The notes beneath the pieces were generated by a model. The model did no database searches and was not told the DNA's origin. It was given only the letters and a program-made list of their open reading frames with translations. The position numbers and the translations under genes were made by a program. DNA of 64,000 nt from the NCBI GenBank assembly GCA_003224905.1, contig QIAA01000179.1:25959-89958 (forward strand), read 5' to 3'. Positions 9,436 through 18,145 of this stretch are shown piece by piece (positions within the stretch are counted from its first letter, which is position 1; each line of letters starts with the position of its first letter). The DNA comes from Acidobacteriota bacterium (GTDB lineage Bacteria; Acidobacteriota; Terriglobia; Terriglobales; Acidobacteriaceae).

Positions 9436-10752
9436 ATGGTTAGTCGAGTGAGGGATGACCGAATCGACAGTCTGGCGCAAAAATATTTACAATCAAGCGT
9501 GTTCGCGGACGCAACCGCCGCCGTTGAAACAGTTTACCGCTCCGATTGGGGGCGCATTCTGGCCACCCTCATCGGCCTGTTCGGCGACTTCGACCTCGCC
9601 GAAGAGTCGGCCCAGGAAGCATTTACAGCCGCTGTGAACCAGTGGGCGAGCGAGGGCGTTCCAGAATCGCCGCGCGCCTGGATCATTCAAACCGCCAAGC
9701 ACAAAGCTATCGACCGCATCCGTCGCCAGACGCGATTTGAAGAAAAGGTTGAGGCATTTCCATACGAATTCGGGGCCACTGTCGAAGAGCCAAATTATGA
9801 CTCGGACGAAATTCCCGATGACCGCCTTCGTCTGATCTTCACCTGCTGCCATCCCGCGCTTGCCCCCGAAGTCCAGGTCTCCCTGACTCTGCGCACGCTC
9901 TGCGGCCTTGAAACCGATGAGATCGCTCGAGCATTTCTGGTACCTGTGCCCACTATGGCGCAGCGGCTGGTGAGGGCAAAGCGCAAAATCAGAGACGCCC
10001 GCATTCCTTACAGAGTTCCCGAAACCAGAGATATGGCGGAGCGGCTCGATGCCGTGCTGACCGTAGTTTATCTGGTGTTCAATGAAGGCTACGCGGCCAC
10101 GCGCGGTACGTCGCTGGTGAGGACTGATCTTTGCGCGGAGGCTATACGCCTGGCCCGTCTGCTGAGTTCTTTACTTGGTCCGCAGCCTCCGGCGGAAGTG
10201 ACCGGTCTACTGGCACTGATGTTGCTGCACGATGCGCGCCGCGATGCACGTCTCGATTCAGCAAGGGATCTGGTCGTTCTTGAGGAACAGGATCGTAACC
10301 GCTGGAATCAGCAGCAAATCGCCGAAGCCTTGCCGCTGGTCGACAAGGCTCTGCGGAACGGTCCCGGTCCTTTTTCCCTACAGGCGGCGATTGCCGCTAT
10401 TCACTGCCGGGCGGCACGCCCTGAGGACACCGACTGGGTGCAGATCGTGCGGCTCTATGGTGTTCTCGAGCGCTTGCAGCCGTCGCCTATCGTATCGCTG
10501 AATCGTGCGGTTGCTGTTGCCATGGCAGAAGGACCACAGGCAGGATTGGCAATTATCGATGAGCTTGCGGCAAGCGGTGATCTCGACAACTACCACCTGC
10601 TGCACGCCAGCCGCGCCGACCTGCTGCGCCGCAGAGGCTCGTTCGAAGAAGCAGCAAAGAGCTATGGGCGGGCCCTGCAACTGGCCACGCATGAGAGTGA
10701 GCGCCGGTTTCTCGAGAAGCGCCTGCGGGAAGTGCGATCGGCGGTGGCGTAA
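9436..10752 (+). CDS. ECF RNA polymerase sigma factor, ECF42-type with C-terminal TPR-like extension
   Basis: A 438-aa sigma factor. Region 2 (SDWGRILATLIGLFGDFDLAEE, shown here in part as GDFDLAEESAQEAF) and region 4 (TLRTLCGLETDEIARAFLVP) are followed by a DUF6596-like, TPR-rich C-terminal part of about 230 residues, including NEGYAATRG and an end repeat with YGRALQLATHE. That long C-terminus and the neighbouring DGPF genes define ECF42-type factors, for which no separate anti-sigma factor is generally found. I chose the ATG at 9436; a GTG a few codons later is an alternative. No anti-sigma gene is visible here either. It probably directs transcription of the divergent DGPF genes, by analogy. 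Confidence 0.9.
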   Translation: MVSRVRDDRIDSLAQKYLQSSVFADATAAVETVYRSDWGRILATLIGLFGDFDLAEESAQEAFTAAVNQWASEGVPESPRAWIIQTAKHKAIDRIRRQTRFEEKVEAFPYEFGATVEEPNYDSDEIPDDRLRLIFTCCHPALAPEVQVSLTLRTLCGLETDEIARAFLVPVPTMAQRLVRAKRKIRDARIPYRVPETRDMAERLDAVLTVVYLVFNEGYAATRGTSLVRTDLCAEAIRLARLLSSLLGPQPPAEVTGLLALMLLHDARRDARLDSARDLVVLEEQDRNRWNQQQIAEALPLVDKALRNGPGPFSLQAAIAAIHCRAARPEDTDWVQIVRLYGVLERLQPSPIVSLNRAVAVAMAEGPQAGLAIIDELAASGDLDNYHLLHASRADLLRRRGSFEEAAKSYGRALQLATHESERRFLEKRLREVRSAVA

Positions 10753-10798
10753 CCATCACTTTCGGTATACTGGCCAGCGCTTTTCAGGAAACATGCGG

Positions 10799-12688
10799 AT
10801 GACGATCGACAAACAAACCAAGTTGCTTCTCCTCCTCTCTGCCTTGGCAATTTCCACGCAACTAGCGGCGCAAGCGCCGGCGGTCCAGCCACAATACCAA
10901 CCCGAGTTCTTTGGTTTTCAGGAAGTGATGGTCTCGATGCGCGACGGCGTGCGCCTGCAAACAGTGATTCTCACGCCCAAGCACGCGATTGGACCGTTGC
11001 CGATCATTTTTCGCAGGACACCCTACGGCGTGCCAAAGGACGCGAATGCCATTCCCGGCTCCGATCTTTATGACGAGCCACTGTGGGCTGACGGCTACAT
11101 CTTTGTGATGCAGAACATCCGAGGACGTTTCAAGTCAGAAGGAACGTTTGTCATGCAGCGGCCTCCGCGTGATAAGAGAGATCCGAAGTCGATTGACGAG
11201 AGTACCGATACATACGACACGATCGATTGGCTCGTCAAGAATATTCCGAACAACAACGGCAGGGTTGGCATGACGGGCACGTCGTATCCAGGATGGCTAG
11301 TGACGCAAGCGTTGCTGGAGCCGCATCCGGCGCTGAAGGCGGTCAGCGAGCAAGCCTCACCCGATGACATGTTCGTCAACGACGACTTCCACCACAACGG
11401 TGCATTCCGGCTGAGCTACGGCTTCGAGTATTCGGCACTGCTGGAGACTTCGAAAGAGAAGAACACCAATTTCGAATTCGATCAATACGATACCTACAGC
11501 TGGTATCTCTCGCTAGGGGCGCTGTCGAATGCAAACGCTCGTTACTTCCACGAAAAGCTGCCAACGTGGAACGATTTCGTCGAGCACCCCAACCACGACT
11601 TCTGGAAGCAGCATGCGGTCACGACCTACCTCAAACACACCACGGTGCCGAACCTGAATGTTGCCGGGTGGTATGACCAGGAGGACTTCGTCGGTCCGAC
11701 GCGCATTTACGCGGCGCTGGAGCAGAGTGACACGCAGCACCTGAACTACTTTGTTGCAGGTCCATGGAACCACGGCGGATGGTCAGGTGAGACCGGGCGC
11801 AAGCTCGGCGATATCGACTGGGGCAGCGACACGGCGCGCTATTATCGTGCCCACATCCTTGCTCCGTGGTTCGCGCACTGGCTACACGACAAGCCGCTCA
11901 ATCAACCGGAAGCCATCACCTTTCAGACAGGCACCAATATCTGGAAGAGCTATGACGAGTGGCCTCCCAAGCAGGACATTATCGAGAAGAAGCTTTACCT
12001 GCGGGCCAATGGCAAGCTGTCGTTTGAAGCACCCAGCGATTCGGATGCCTTCGACTCGTATGTTTCGGATCCGGCAAACCCTGTGCCGTACCGCAATCGG
12101 CCGATTACTCCCACGTATCCTGCCCCCGCGTGGACCACGTGGCTGGTGCAGGACCAGCGGTTCGTGGAGCGACGTCCGGACGTGTTGACATGGCAGACAG
12201 ATCCGCTGAAAGGAGACGTGACCGTAACCGGGGACATCGTTGCCGACCTGTTTGCTTCGACCACGAGCAGTGACAGTGACTGGGTAGTGAAGCTGATTGA
12301 CGTTTTTCCCGAGGATTACCAAAAGATCTCCGAAGAGGATGCTGCCAAAGGCGCGGGTCTGGTGCTGAATGGCTACGAGTTGATGGTGGCCGACGATATA
12401 TTGCGCGGGCGTTATCGCAACGGTCTAGAAAAGCCGGAACCGATCACGCCCAACCAGGTCACGGAGTACAAGATCGATTTGCATCCCAACGACCACGTCT
12501 TCCTTAAGGGACACCGCATCATGGTGCAAGTGCAGAGCACGTGGTTTCCCGTATACGACCGTAACCCGCAGAAGTTCGTGGACAACATCTACAAGGCCAC
12601 CGACGCGGACTACGTGAAGGCCACGCAGAAGATCTATCGCTTGCAGGGCTCGCCGTCGAGTGTATTGCTGCCGGTAGCGGGGCACTAA
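10799..12688 (+). CDS. Secreted CocE/NonD-family alpha/beta hydrolase
   Basis: A 629-aa exported hydrolase. The signal peptide is KLLLLLSALAISTQLAAQ. The alpha/beta domain carries the triad of the X-Pro dipeptidyl-peptidase/cocaine-esterase family: Ser162 in GTSYPGW, Asp293 in GWYDQED and His325 in GPWNHGGW. The C-terminal jelly-roll domain begins near the KGDVTVTGDIVADLF segment. Family members cleave esters, acyl-amino acids or glutaryl-beta-lactams; the substrate here is unknown. I chose the ATG at 10799 with AGGAA eight bases upstream; an ATG two codons earlier is possible. It follows the sigma-factor gene by 46 bases and could be in its transcript. Confidence 0.88.
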   Translation: MTIDKQTKLLLLLSALAISTQLAAQAPAVQPQYQPEFFGFQEVMVSMRDGVRLQTVILTPKHAIGPLPIIFRRTPYGVPKDANAIPGSDLYDEPLWADGYIFVMQNIRGRFKSEGTFVMQRPPRDKRDPKSIDESTDTYDTIDWLVKNIPNNNGRVGMTGTSYPGWLVTQALLEPHPALKAVSEQASPDDMFVNDDFHHNGAFRLSYGFEYSALLETSKEKNTNFEFDQYDTYSWYLSLGALSNANARYFHEKLPTWNDFVEHPNHDFWKQHAVTTYLKHTTVPNLNVAGWYDQEDFVGPTRIYAALEQSDTQHLNYFVAGPWNHGGWSGETGRKLGDIDWGSDTARYYRAHILAPWFAHWLHDKPLNQPEAITFQTGTNIWKSYDEWPPKQDIIEKKLYLRANGKLSFEAPSDSDAFDSYVSDPANPVPYRNRPITPTYPAPAWTTWLVQDQRFVERRPDVLTWQTDPLKGDVTVTGDIVADLFASTTSSDSDWVVKLIDVFPEDYQKISEEDAAKGAGLVLNGYELMVADDILRGRYRNGLEKPEPITPNQVTEYKIDLHPNDHVFLKGHRIMVQVQSTWFPVYDRNPQKFVDNIYKATDADYVKATQKIYRLQGSPSSVLLPVAGH

Positions 12689-12840
12689 CCTTGAATTCCG
12701 GGTGACGTGGTGGATAAGGAGGGATTTGGGTGTCGCCACGGATCGCCGATTGCACGACCACCCTAAACGAGAGCTATGCCTACTGAGAGTTGGCGCGGGT
12801 GAGGGCGCCCGCGCCACACGAGCATTGCTTCCGACCAGTG

Positions 12841-13572
12841 TTACTTGCCGTACACGAAATGCCCTCGCCGGTTCTGTTGCCAGCAGGCTTCGTTCGACTC
12901 GCTGCAGAACGGTTTTTCTTTGCCGTAGCTGATGGTCTTGACGTGGTCGGCGGTGACGCCACCCTGAACCAAGGCGTTGCGCACCGCATTGGCGCGGCTG
13001 TCGCCGAGGGCCAGGTTGTATTCAGTCGATCCGCGCTCGTCACAGTGTCCTTCGACACTAAAGTTGACGCTCGGATGCTGACTGAAGAATTGAAGGTCAG
13101 CCTGCAGCGAAGTTTGCTGATCCGGACGGATGTCGCTCTTGTCGTAATCGAAATAAACATCCTTTACGTTCTGCGAGAACAGTTCTTCTTCCGTAGCATT
13201 GGCTTGGGGTGGCGGTGGCGGTGGAGCGTTCACTGTGACCCGCGCCGTGGCGGTCTGCGTGCCCCCTGGTCCTTTGGCAGTCAGAGTATAGGTTGTGGAC
13301 TGGGCGGGGCTAATCGATTGCGAGCCACTAGGCTGCACGGCGCCGACCGTGTCAATACTGGTGTCGGTAGCATTGGTGGTTTCCCAAGTGAGCGTCGTGG
13401 ACTGGCCCTTGTCGATCGTGTTGGGATTCGCCGTGAGCGAAGCTGTGGGCGCGGCCGGTGGTGGTGGCGGCGGTGGCGGTGGCGGCGCCGGTTTCTTCTT
13501 GCAGGCGCCCAGCATCATGATAGCGCCCAACGCAAATACCAATGTGACCCACTTTAGTTTTCGCTGCTTCAC
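12841..13572 (-). CDS. pal: Peptidoglycan-associated lipoprotein with an added Ig-like domain
   Basis: A 243-aa lipoprotein: signal peptide with lipobox LGAC (lipidated Cys24), a run of ten prolines, an Ig/PKD-like domain (about residues 42-115, SLTANPNTIDKGQSTTLTW) and a C-terminal OmpA-like peptidoglycan-binding domain (VYFDYDKSDI, then FSVEGHCDERGSTEYNLALG). It tethers the outer membrane to peptidoglycan as part of Tol-Pal. Ordinary Pal is shorter and lacks the Ig-like domain. It is the last gene of the Tol operon, 127 bases after tolB, with a hairpin between. Confidence 0.9.
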   Translation of the reverse strand: MKQRKLKWVTLVFALGAIMMLGACKKKPAPPPPPPPPPPAAPTASLTANPNTIDKGQSTTLTWETTNATDTSIDTVGAVQPSGSQSISPAQSTTYTLTAKGPGGTQTATARVTVNAPPPPPPQANATEEELFSQNVKDVYFDYDKSDIRPDQQTSLQADLQFFSQHPSVNFSVEGHCDERGSTEYNLALGDSRANAVRNALVQGGVTADHVKTISYGKEKPFCSESNEACWQQNRRGHFVYGK

Positions 13573-13597
13573 CTTTTCCCTCCCTGAAGATGCGTGC

Positions 13598-13634
13598 CCT
13601 CACGACTGGCGCACGGCTCAGATTGGTCGTGAGG
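13598..13634. other. Inverted repeat in the tolB-pal spacer
   Basis: CCTCACGAC (13598-13606) and GTCGTGAGG (13626-13634) form a perfect 9-bp stem with a 19-nt loop. It lies between tolB and pal without a T-tract, so it could be an mRNA-processing or stability element giving pal a separate expression level. Confidence 0.4.
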
Positions 13635-13699
13635 CATCAGTCTTCGACTTTCAGGGGGTTGGTCCTGATGAGAGATGACTGAAGCCTGGCGACAGAAAC

Positions 13700-15058
13700 T
13701 CATTTCCAACTCCAATTCGGCTGGGTGTTCTTTCCCGCAGAGGTCAATTGCTTCTGGCCTGTGCCATCGGCCAGCATGGTCCAAATCTGTTCGCTTCCGG
13801 AGCGGCTGGATTGAAAAATAATGTGCCGTCCATCCGGCGACCAGCAGGGGAAATCATTTCGCCCGCCATCGTGAGTCAACTGCACCCACTGCTTGCTGGC
13901 GATATCCATGATGTATATATCTTGCGCTCCAGGAGCGCCGGGGCCATAGTGTCGCATCCAGGAAAAAACCAGGAATTGCCCATTTGGGGACCAGGTGGGC
14001 GACACTGCATACCCCTGATTGGTGATTTGCTGAACGTTCGTGCCGTCTGCTTCTGCGGTGTAGATCTCCGGTAAGCCCGTGCGGCCACTCACCCAGGCAA
14101 TCTGAGTTCCGGTCTTGCGATTGAAAACTGGGGAGACATCGGGACCTTTAAAAGACGTGATGCGCTTGAGATTGGTGCCGGACGAATCGGCGATATAGAG
14201 TTCGGGATCGCCGCTGCGCGAAGATGAGAGCGCCAGTTTTGTGCCGTCTGGTGACCAGGAAGGGGAAAGGTTAGTGCCGCCAAATCGGGGGAATGTGACC
14301 AGACGATTCAATTCGAGCGAGTACATCAGTATTTCCCATGCTCCTTTGTTCAGGGAACTGAAAGCGATTCGCGAACCATCCGGAGAAACACGCGGGGAAA
14401 GTGAAATCGAGGCAAGATGCGTGATTTGATGCTGATTGGCGCCGTCGTAATCCATGGCCCAGATTTCTTTGTGCCCGCTACGGCTGCTGACGAAATAAAC
14501 CTTTGTCTCCGCGATGCCCTGAATGCCTCCGCCTAAACGGAAGATAATTTCATCAGCGAACTTGTGAGCAGTTAAACGCGCGGCATCGTTGGTGGCCGCA
14601 TCCTGATATTGCTTGCCCAACACTTGCGGTGACGTAACGTTCTTTACGTCATAGAGCCAGCCTTGCACCGTCATGCCATTGCCTGAGGCGCCGAGATTGC
14701 CAAACGCGAGCATGGCCGCATTCGGCGGCGGCGCGCTCCAGCCTTCGAACTTCACATCGGCCGGAGTTCCCACAGGTCCCAAGGGATAGAAACTCTTCGA
14801 AACCATGTCGAAGATGCCCGCGTTCTCCAAGTCGTTCCACAGCGTCTCGTTAAAGGCTTTGAGCAGTTCGGTATTTTTGGGGTCCTGCGCGGATGGGTTG
14901 AAGTCGGGCACTGCCAGGCGGATTTTTTCAACTCCTAGCCCGGTACCGGTACGAATCCAATCCTGCGCACCTACGGGAATGACGACGCACAAGGCAAAGA
15001 TGAGTGCTGTGTGTAATTTCTTGCGGCTTATGAACGGGCCCACATTACCCCTCATCAT
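13700..15058 (-). CDS. tolB: Tol-Pal system protein TolB
   Basis: A 452-aa periplasmic protein. The signal peptide (ALIFALCVVIPVGAQ) leads into an N-terminal TolB domain with KIRLAVPDF and DLENAGIFDMV. The C-terminal half is a six-bladed propeller of WD40-like PD40 repeats (SPRVSPDGSRIAFSS, SPSWSPDGTKLALSS, SPTWSPNGQFLVFSW, FPCWSPDGRHIIFQSS). TolB binds Pal and links it to the TolQRA motor during cell division. AGGAA precedes the ATG. It is 36 bases downstream of the TolA/TonB-like gene. Confidence 0.95.
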   Translation of the reverse strand: MMRGNVGPFISRKKLHTALIFALCVVIPVGAQDWIRTGTGLGVEKIRLAVPDFNPSAQDPKNTELLKAFNETLWNDLENAGIFDMVSKSFYPLGPVGTPADVKFEGWSAPPPNAAMLAFGNLGASGNGMTVQGWLYDVKNVTSPQVLGKQYQDAATNDAARLTAHKFADEIIFRLGGGIQGIAETKVYFVSSRSGHKEIWAMDYDGANQHQITHLASISLSPRVSPDGSRIAFSSLNKGAWEILMYSLELNRLVTFPRFGGTNLSPSWSPDGTKLALSSSRSGDPELYIADSSGTNLKRITSFKGPDVSPVFNRKTGTQIAWVSGRTGLPEIYTAEADGTNVQQITNQGYAVSPTWSPNGQFLVFSWMRHYGPGAPGAQDIYIMDIASKQWVQLTHDGGRNDFPCWSPDGRHIIFQSSRSGSEQIWTMLADGTGQKQLTSAGKNTQPNWSWK

Positions 15059-15094
15059 GTTCCTAACAGTCTCCCAATGACAAAACAGGTCTAA

Positions 15095-15883
15095 CTACCT
15101 CTTGTAATCGAACCAGAACTCAACTGAAACCTTATTTCCGGAATAATCCGAGGGCAGGGGACCAAAAGTGTCAATGCGCTGAATAGCGCGGGTCGCCGAT
15201 TGATCGAGGGCCGGCACTCCGCTGGATTGCTCAACCTGCACGTTGGTGGGCCGGCCGTCGCGGCCGATATCAAAAACCAGGTACACGCGCTGGGATTCGG
15301 CGATGCGCGGATCGACTTCGTACTTCAGCCAGTTCTCTGAGACTTTCTGCTGCACCACGCGCACGTACCACGCATAGCGGCTGCCGAAATCGCCTCCGCC
15401 GCCCGTGAATCCGAACCCGCCCTTTGCGCCTCCCGCAGAGAATGTTCCGTAAGGCCCGCTCACCGGTCCGCCCTGCCCAAAGGGCACGACGTTACTTGCT
15501 TCTTCCACCGGTTGCGGTTCAGGTTTTCTTTTGCTGGCGCTGGGCTCAGGTTTCGGTTTCTTCTTGGTGGTCTTGTCAGGAATGGGAATTGCTTCCGGTT
15601 CCTTTACCTCAGGAGTCGGCTGTGACTTTGCGAGACCCTTGGACTCGTTGGCCAGAACGTTTTGTGTTTGAGTCTGGCTTGCGGGCAGCGGAACGGTGCT
15701 CACCAAAGTGACGCCCATGGCGTCACCTCCGCCGCCTGCGCCCCACCCTTCGCCGTGATGAGTTGGAGCAATCACGGTGTAAAGCAGGATCGCCGCCGTG
15801 ATCCCGACATGCAGCGCCGCAGACCAAGCCAGGTTGCGTCCCCAGCTTTCGTGCTCCAGAAAAATTTCAGCACTATTTGCCAT
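15095..15883 (-). CDS. TolA/TonB-like energy-transducing protein
   Basis: A 262-aa inner-membrane-anchored periplasmic protein. One N-terminal helix (LAWSAALHVGITAAILLYTV) is followed by a Pro/Lys/Glu-rich spacer (residues about 85-140) and a TonB-type C-terminal domain (VYLVFDIGRDGRPTNVQVEQ, SSGVPALDQSATRAI). In this position it should act as TolA, carrying force from TolQR to TolB-Pal. The ATG at 15883 overlaps the tolR stop by 11 bp, so translation is coupled. By sequence it is closer to TonB than to enterobacterial TolA, so a TonB-like role remains possible. Confidence 0.85.
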   Translation of the reverse strand: MANSAEIFLEHESWGRNLAWSAALHVGITAAILLYTVIAPTHHGEGWGAGGGGDAMGVTLVSTVPLPASQTQTQNVLANESKGLAKSQPTPEVKEPEAIPIPDKTTKKKPKPEPSASKRKPEPQPVEEASNVVPFGQGGPVSGPYGTFSAGGAKGGFGFTGGGGDFGSRYAWYVRVVQQKVSENWLKYEVDPRIAESQRVYLVFDIGRDGRPTNVQVEQSSGVPALDQSATRAIQRIDTFGPLPSDYSGNKVSVEFWFDYKR

Positions 15884-16295
15884 GGGTATCGAGCGGCTGG
15901 GTAACAATGCTCACGTTTACGATCCCAGATTGCTTTACCGCATCCATGACGGTGGCGAAAGCCCCGAAGGGAACATCTTCATCTGCGCGGACGAATATCT
16001 GCTGGCGCTGCGGGTCTCGCACTTTCTGGCGCAGTTTCCCGCCGATCTCGTTGATGTTGATGGGATCGTTGCCGAGAAATACCCGCTGCTGTTTGTTGAT
16101 GCTGATCACCATCCGCTCTTCCGTGATTTCCTTGACGGTGCGCGTCTTGGGTACGCTGACTTCGATACCCGATTGCAACACCGGTGCAGTAACCATAAAG
16201 ATGATGAGCAACACGAGAACAACGTCAACTAGGGGAGTGATGTTGATATCAGCTAGAGAGGTCTGGGTGCGTCCATTAGGAGCCGTAAAGGCCAT
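15873..16295 (-). CDS. tolR: ExbD/TolR biopolymer-transport protein
   Basis: A 140-aa protein with one N-terminal membrane helix (VDVVLVLLIIFMVTAPVL) holding the proton-pathway aspartate in PLVDVV, and a periplasmic domain (ISINKQQRVFLGNDPI, VFVRADEDVPFG-like block). It partners with the upstream TolQ/ExbB to convert proton flow into motion. Its start overlaps the tolQ stop by one base (TAATG) and its end overlaps the TolA/TonB gene. Tol rather than Exb is inferred from operon content with tolB and pal. Confidence 0.92.
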   Translation of the reverse strand: MAFTAPNGRTQTSLADINITPLVDVVLVLLIIFMVTAPVLQSGIEVSVPKTRTVKEITEERMVISINKQQRVFLGNDPININEIGGKLRQKVRDPQRQQIFVRADEDVPFGAFATVMDAVKQSGIVNVSIVTQPLDTHGK

Positions 16296-17017
16296 TACCG
16301 CCGCACCTCCGCGGTTTCGCGATAGGTGGACTGTGCCTGTTGGTGCTCGACTGCATTCATCATCTCGAGCGCGAAGTCATCTCCCCGAGACGCGAATTCC
16401 CGTATAGAGCCGCCGATCAAGTTGTACGCAATCACTGCTGGGATCGCGGCAGCTAAGCCTGCCGCGGTGGTAATGAGCGCTTCAGAAATTCCAGGGGCCA
16501 CGGCCCGCAGCGTCGCAGCGCCGGCCGTGCCAAGACCATGAAAGGCGTCGATGATCCCCCAGACAGTTCCAAAGAGACCGACGAAAGGTGTGACCGCGCC
16601 GGTGATTGCAAGCCACGGCAGATTGCGCTCCAGGCGAGTCATTTCTTCAGAAGTCGCGATTTGCATGGCGCGCTGCAGCGCCAGCGGACTGCGAATCATC
16701 CCCGTGGAAATCCCGCCCTGCCGCCGGTATTCCTCGAACCCGTTTTCAAAGATGCCCACCAGAGGGCTTGGCCGGAATTGTTCCGCTACCGCTGCCACAT
16801 CCTGCAGCCGCTGTGATTTGCGAAAGGCCCGCAGGAAGCGTCCGCTCTGCACCCGGGAGCGCCGAAGTCGCCCCCACTTAGCCAGAATGATTGCCCAGGA
16901 AATCAGGCTGAAGATTAGAAGTGTGAGCAAAACCATCTTGGCGACGGCGCCGGTTTGGCCGACCAAGTCAATGATTTCGCCGCTGACGAACGCGGTGAGA
17001 AATGAATACAGGTGCAT
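16295..17017 (-). CDS. tolQ: MotA/TolQ/ExbB proton-channel protein
   Basis: A 240-aa inner-membrane protein with three helices: KMVLLTLLIFSLISWAIILA near the N-terminus and a later pair in LAITGAVTPFVGLFGTVWGI and ITTAAGLAAAIPAVIAYNLI, the conserved ExbB/TolQ core. It is the first gene of the Tol operon tolQ-tolR-tolA-tolB-pal on the minus strand. A TATAAT 24 bases upstream of its start is the likely -10 element. Confidence 0.93.
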   Translation of the reverse strand: MHLYSFLTAFVSGEIIDLVGQTGAVAKMVLLTLLIFSLISWAIILAKWGRLRRSRVQSGRFLRAFRKSQRLQDVAAVAEQFRPSPLVGIFENGFEEYRRQGGISTGMIRSPLALQRAMQIATSEEMTRLERNLPWLAITGAVTPFVGLFGTVWGIIDAFHGLGTAGAATLRAVAPGISEALITTAAGLAAAIPAVIAYNLIGGSIREFASRGDDFALEMMNAVEHQQAQSTYRETAEVRR

Positions 17018-17040
17018 TTTGTGGGGTGTCCCTGGCCCCG

Positions 17041-17046
17041 ATTATA
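17041..17046 (-). promoter_or_regulatory. tolQ: -10 element of the tol operon
   Basis: A perfect TATAAT on the minus strand, 23 bases before the tolQ ATG. No good -35 hexamer is visible at the expected distance, so this is a partial promoter call. The 286 bases between tolQ and the next plus-strand gene hold nothing else I recognise. Confidence 0.4.
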
Positions 17047-17303
17047 GTCCAAGGTTAAGAACGAACTTTTCAGCTGATTTTGCACAGTGAACCTGTGGGG
17101 TAACGGCGGCAATGATTACGTGCGTTCACAGGTTGGTTCTTGGAAATTGACTTCCGACTATCCCAGAGCCGTTCCCGGCACAGAGTTGGTGGCCGAAAGA
17201 ACCTCCGGTCTGAACTTGCGAAGTTGCTGAGCCAGTTTATCTCCGTTTTCCGCGTTAGTTCATTGAAGCGCGATCTAAACCGCTTTCAAGGAGACAAGAT
17301 CTC

Positions 17304-17531
17304 ATGACCAGTTCGAGAATATCTTTGCTGGCCGACGGCGGCCGCCAAACAACCACGTCCGAGCAGCAGTTCTATGTTGAAGCAACCACATCGATAAAGA
17401 CAGCGATTCCACCCGCGCCAGCAGGCTGGACCCTACGCGACCGCAATGCGGCGACAATTATTGCGCCAACAAGCCTCTGTAAAGGGTCGCCGTTGGTGCC
17501 AGGCCTATTTCATTACCTATCTTTGGGCTGA
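17304..17531 (+). pseudogene. 5' part of a frameshifted unknown gene
   Basis: A 75-codon frame starting with a good ribosome site (AAGGAGA before the ATG) and reading MTSSRISLLADGGRQTTTSE, then a PAPAGWTLRDR segment, before a stop at 17529. The next frame (+1) opens at 17446 and continues for about 200 residues without a ribosome site. The strong translation start attached to a short frame, and the long frame with none, argue for one gene of about 250 codons broken by a one-base change near 17490-17525. Real mutation and sequencing error cannot be told apart here. Confidence 0.5.
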
Positions 17532-18066
17532 CCAGCAGAAACGCAACGAGCTTCGCATACGTGAACGCGACGTGCGGGCGCGAGCGCTGGGACTGTTGTC
17601 TCCTGAGGAACAGAAGCAGGTTGATGACCTGAGTCGGCAATGCCGCAATTTCGAACGACAGGCGCAGGCTCAGATGAGGGCCAACCCCGACGAAGCCGCA
17701 CGGTTGCGAGCGCAGGCGCGGCCCTTTGCCGAGCAGGCGAATGCCATTCGCAAGGCGCATCAGGAAAAGGTATTCCCCGAAATGGAGGCAATCAGAAAGG
17801 AAGAGGCCGATGCCTACATTGAGCCGGAGGTCAACGTCAGCATATCGCTCAGCAAGGAAGCTTCGGTTGCGTCTAAAGCAGAGCGCACGCAAATTGCAGG
17901 TATCCCGGCGACTTTCCAGGATAAGGATCTGGTGATGTCCTTCGGACACGACGATGCCGGCCGCACGCTGTGGGTAAAAATGAGTGGCAGCCGCCCGGCG
18001 GTTGAGGCCATTGCCAACCTGTACGCTTCGTCGAATCTCGTGAGCTGGGCAGGAAAGAAACAATAA
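17446..18066 (+). CDS. Unknown soluble protein, probably 3' part of a frameshifted gene
   Basis: A frame of up to 206 residues. From FITYLWADQQKRNELRIRER it reads as a real protein: a charged coiled-coil-like region (residues about 40-115, rich in Gln, Arg, Glu and Ala) and then a beta-rich end (EPEVNVSISLSKEA, DKDLVMSFGHDDAGRTLWV). The first ATG has no Shine-Dalgarno and the first 25 residues look non-native, so translation more likely begins at 17304 in the other frame. No signal peptide or known domain. Function unknown. Confidence 0.55.
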   Translation: MRRQLLRQQASVKGRRWCQAYFITYLWADQQKRNELRIRERDVRARALGLLSPEEQKQVDDLSRQCRNFERQAQAQMRANPDEAARLRAQARPFAEQANAIRKAHQEKVFPEMEAIRKEEADAYIEPEVNVSISLSKEASVASKAERTQIAGIPATFQDKDLVMSFGHDDAGRTLWVKMSGSRPAVEAIANLYASSNLVSWAGKKQ

Positions 18067-18107
18067 ATGAGAAGGTAAGCTCTCGCAGCCGATCAAAATA
18101 TTGCAAA

Positions 18108-18139
18108 TTGACAATCGATCGGCTGCTGAGGGCTATAAT
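18108..18139 (+). promoter_or_regulatory. Promoter for a candidate leaderless gene
   Basis: TTGACA (18108-18113) and TATAAT (18134-18139), both perfect but with a long 20-bp spacer. The -10 box ends six bases before the ATG at 18146, and no Shine-Dalgarno is present, so transcription should start at or beside the start codon. Confidence 0.55.
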
Positions 18140-18145
18140 TTTTGC

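Noticed and set aside
17480..17531. Programmed +1 frameshift
   Set aside because: No slippery run or stop-codon context of known programmed sites; a mutation or sequence error is simpler.
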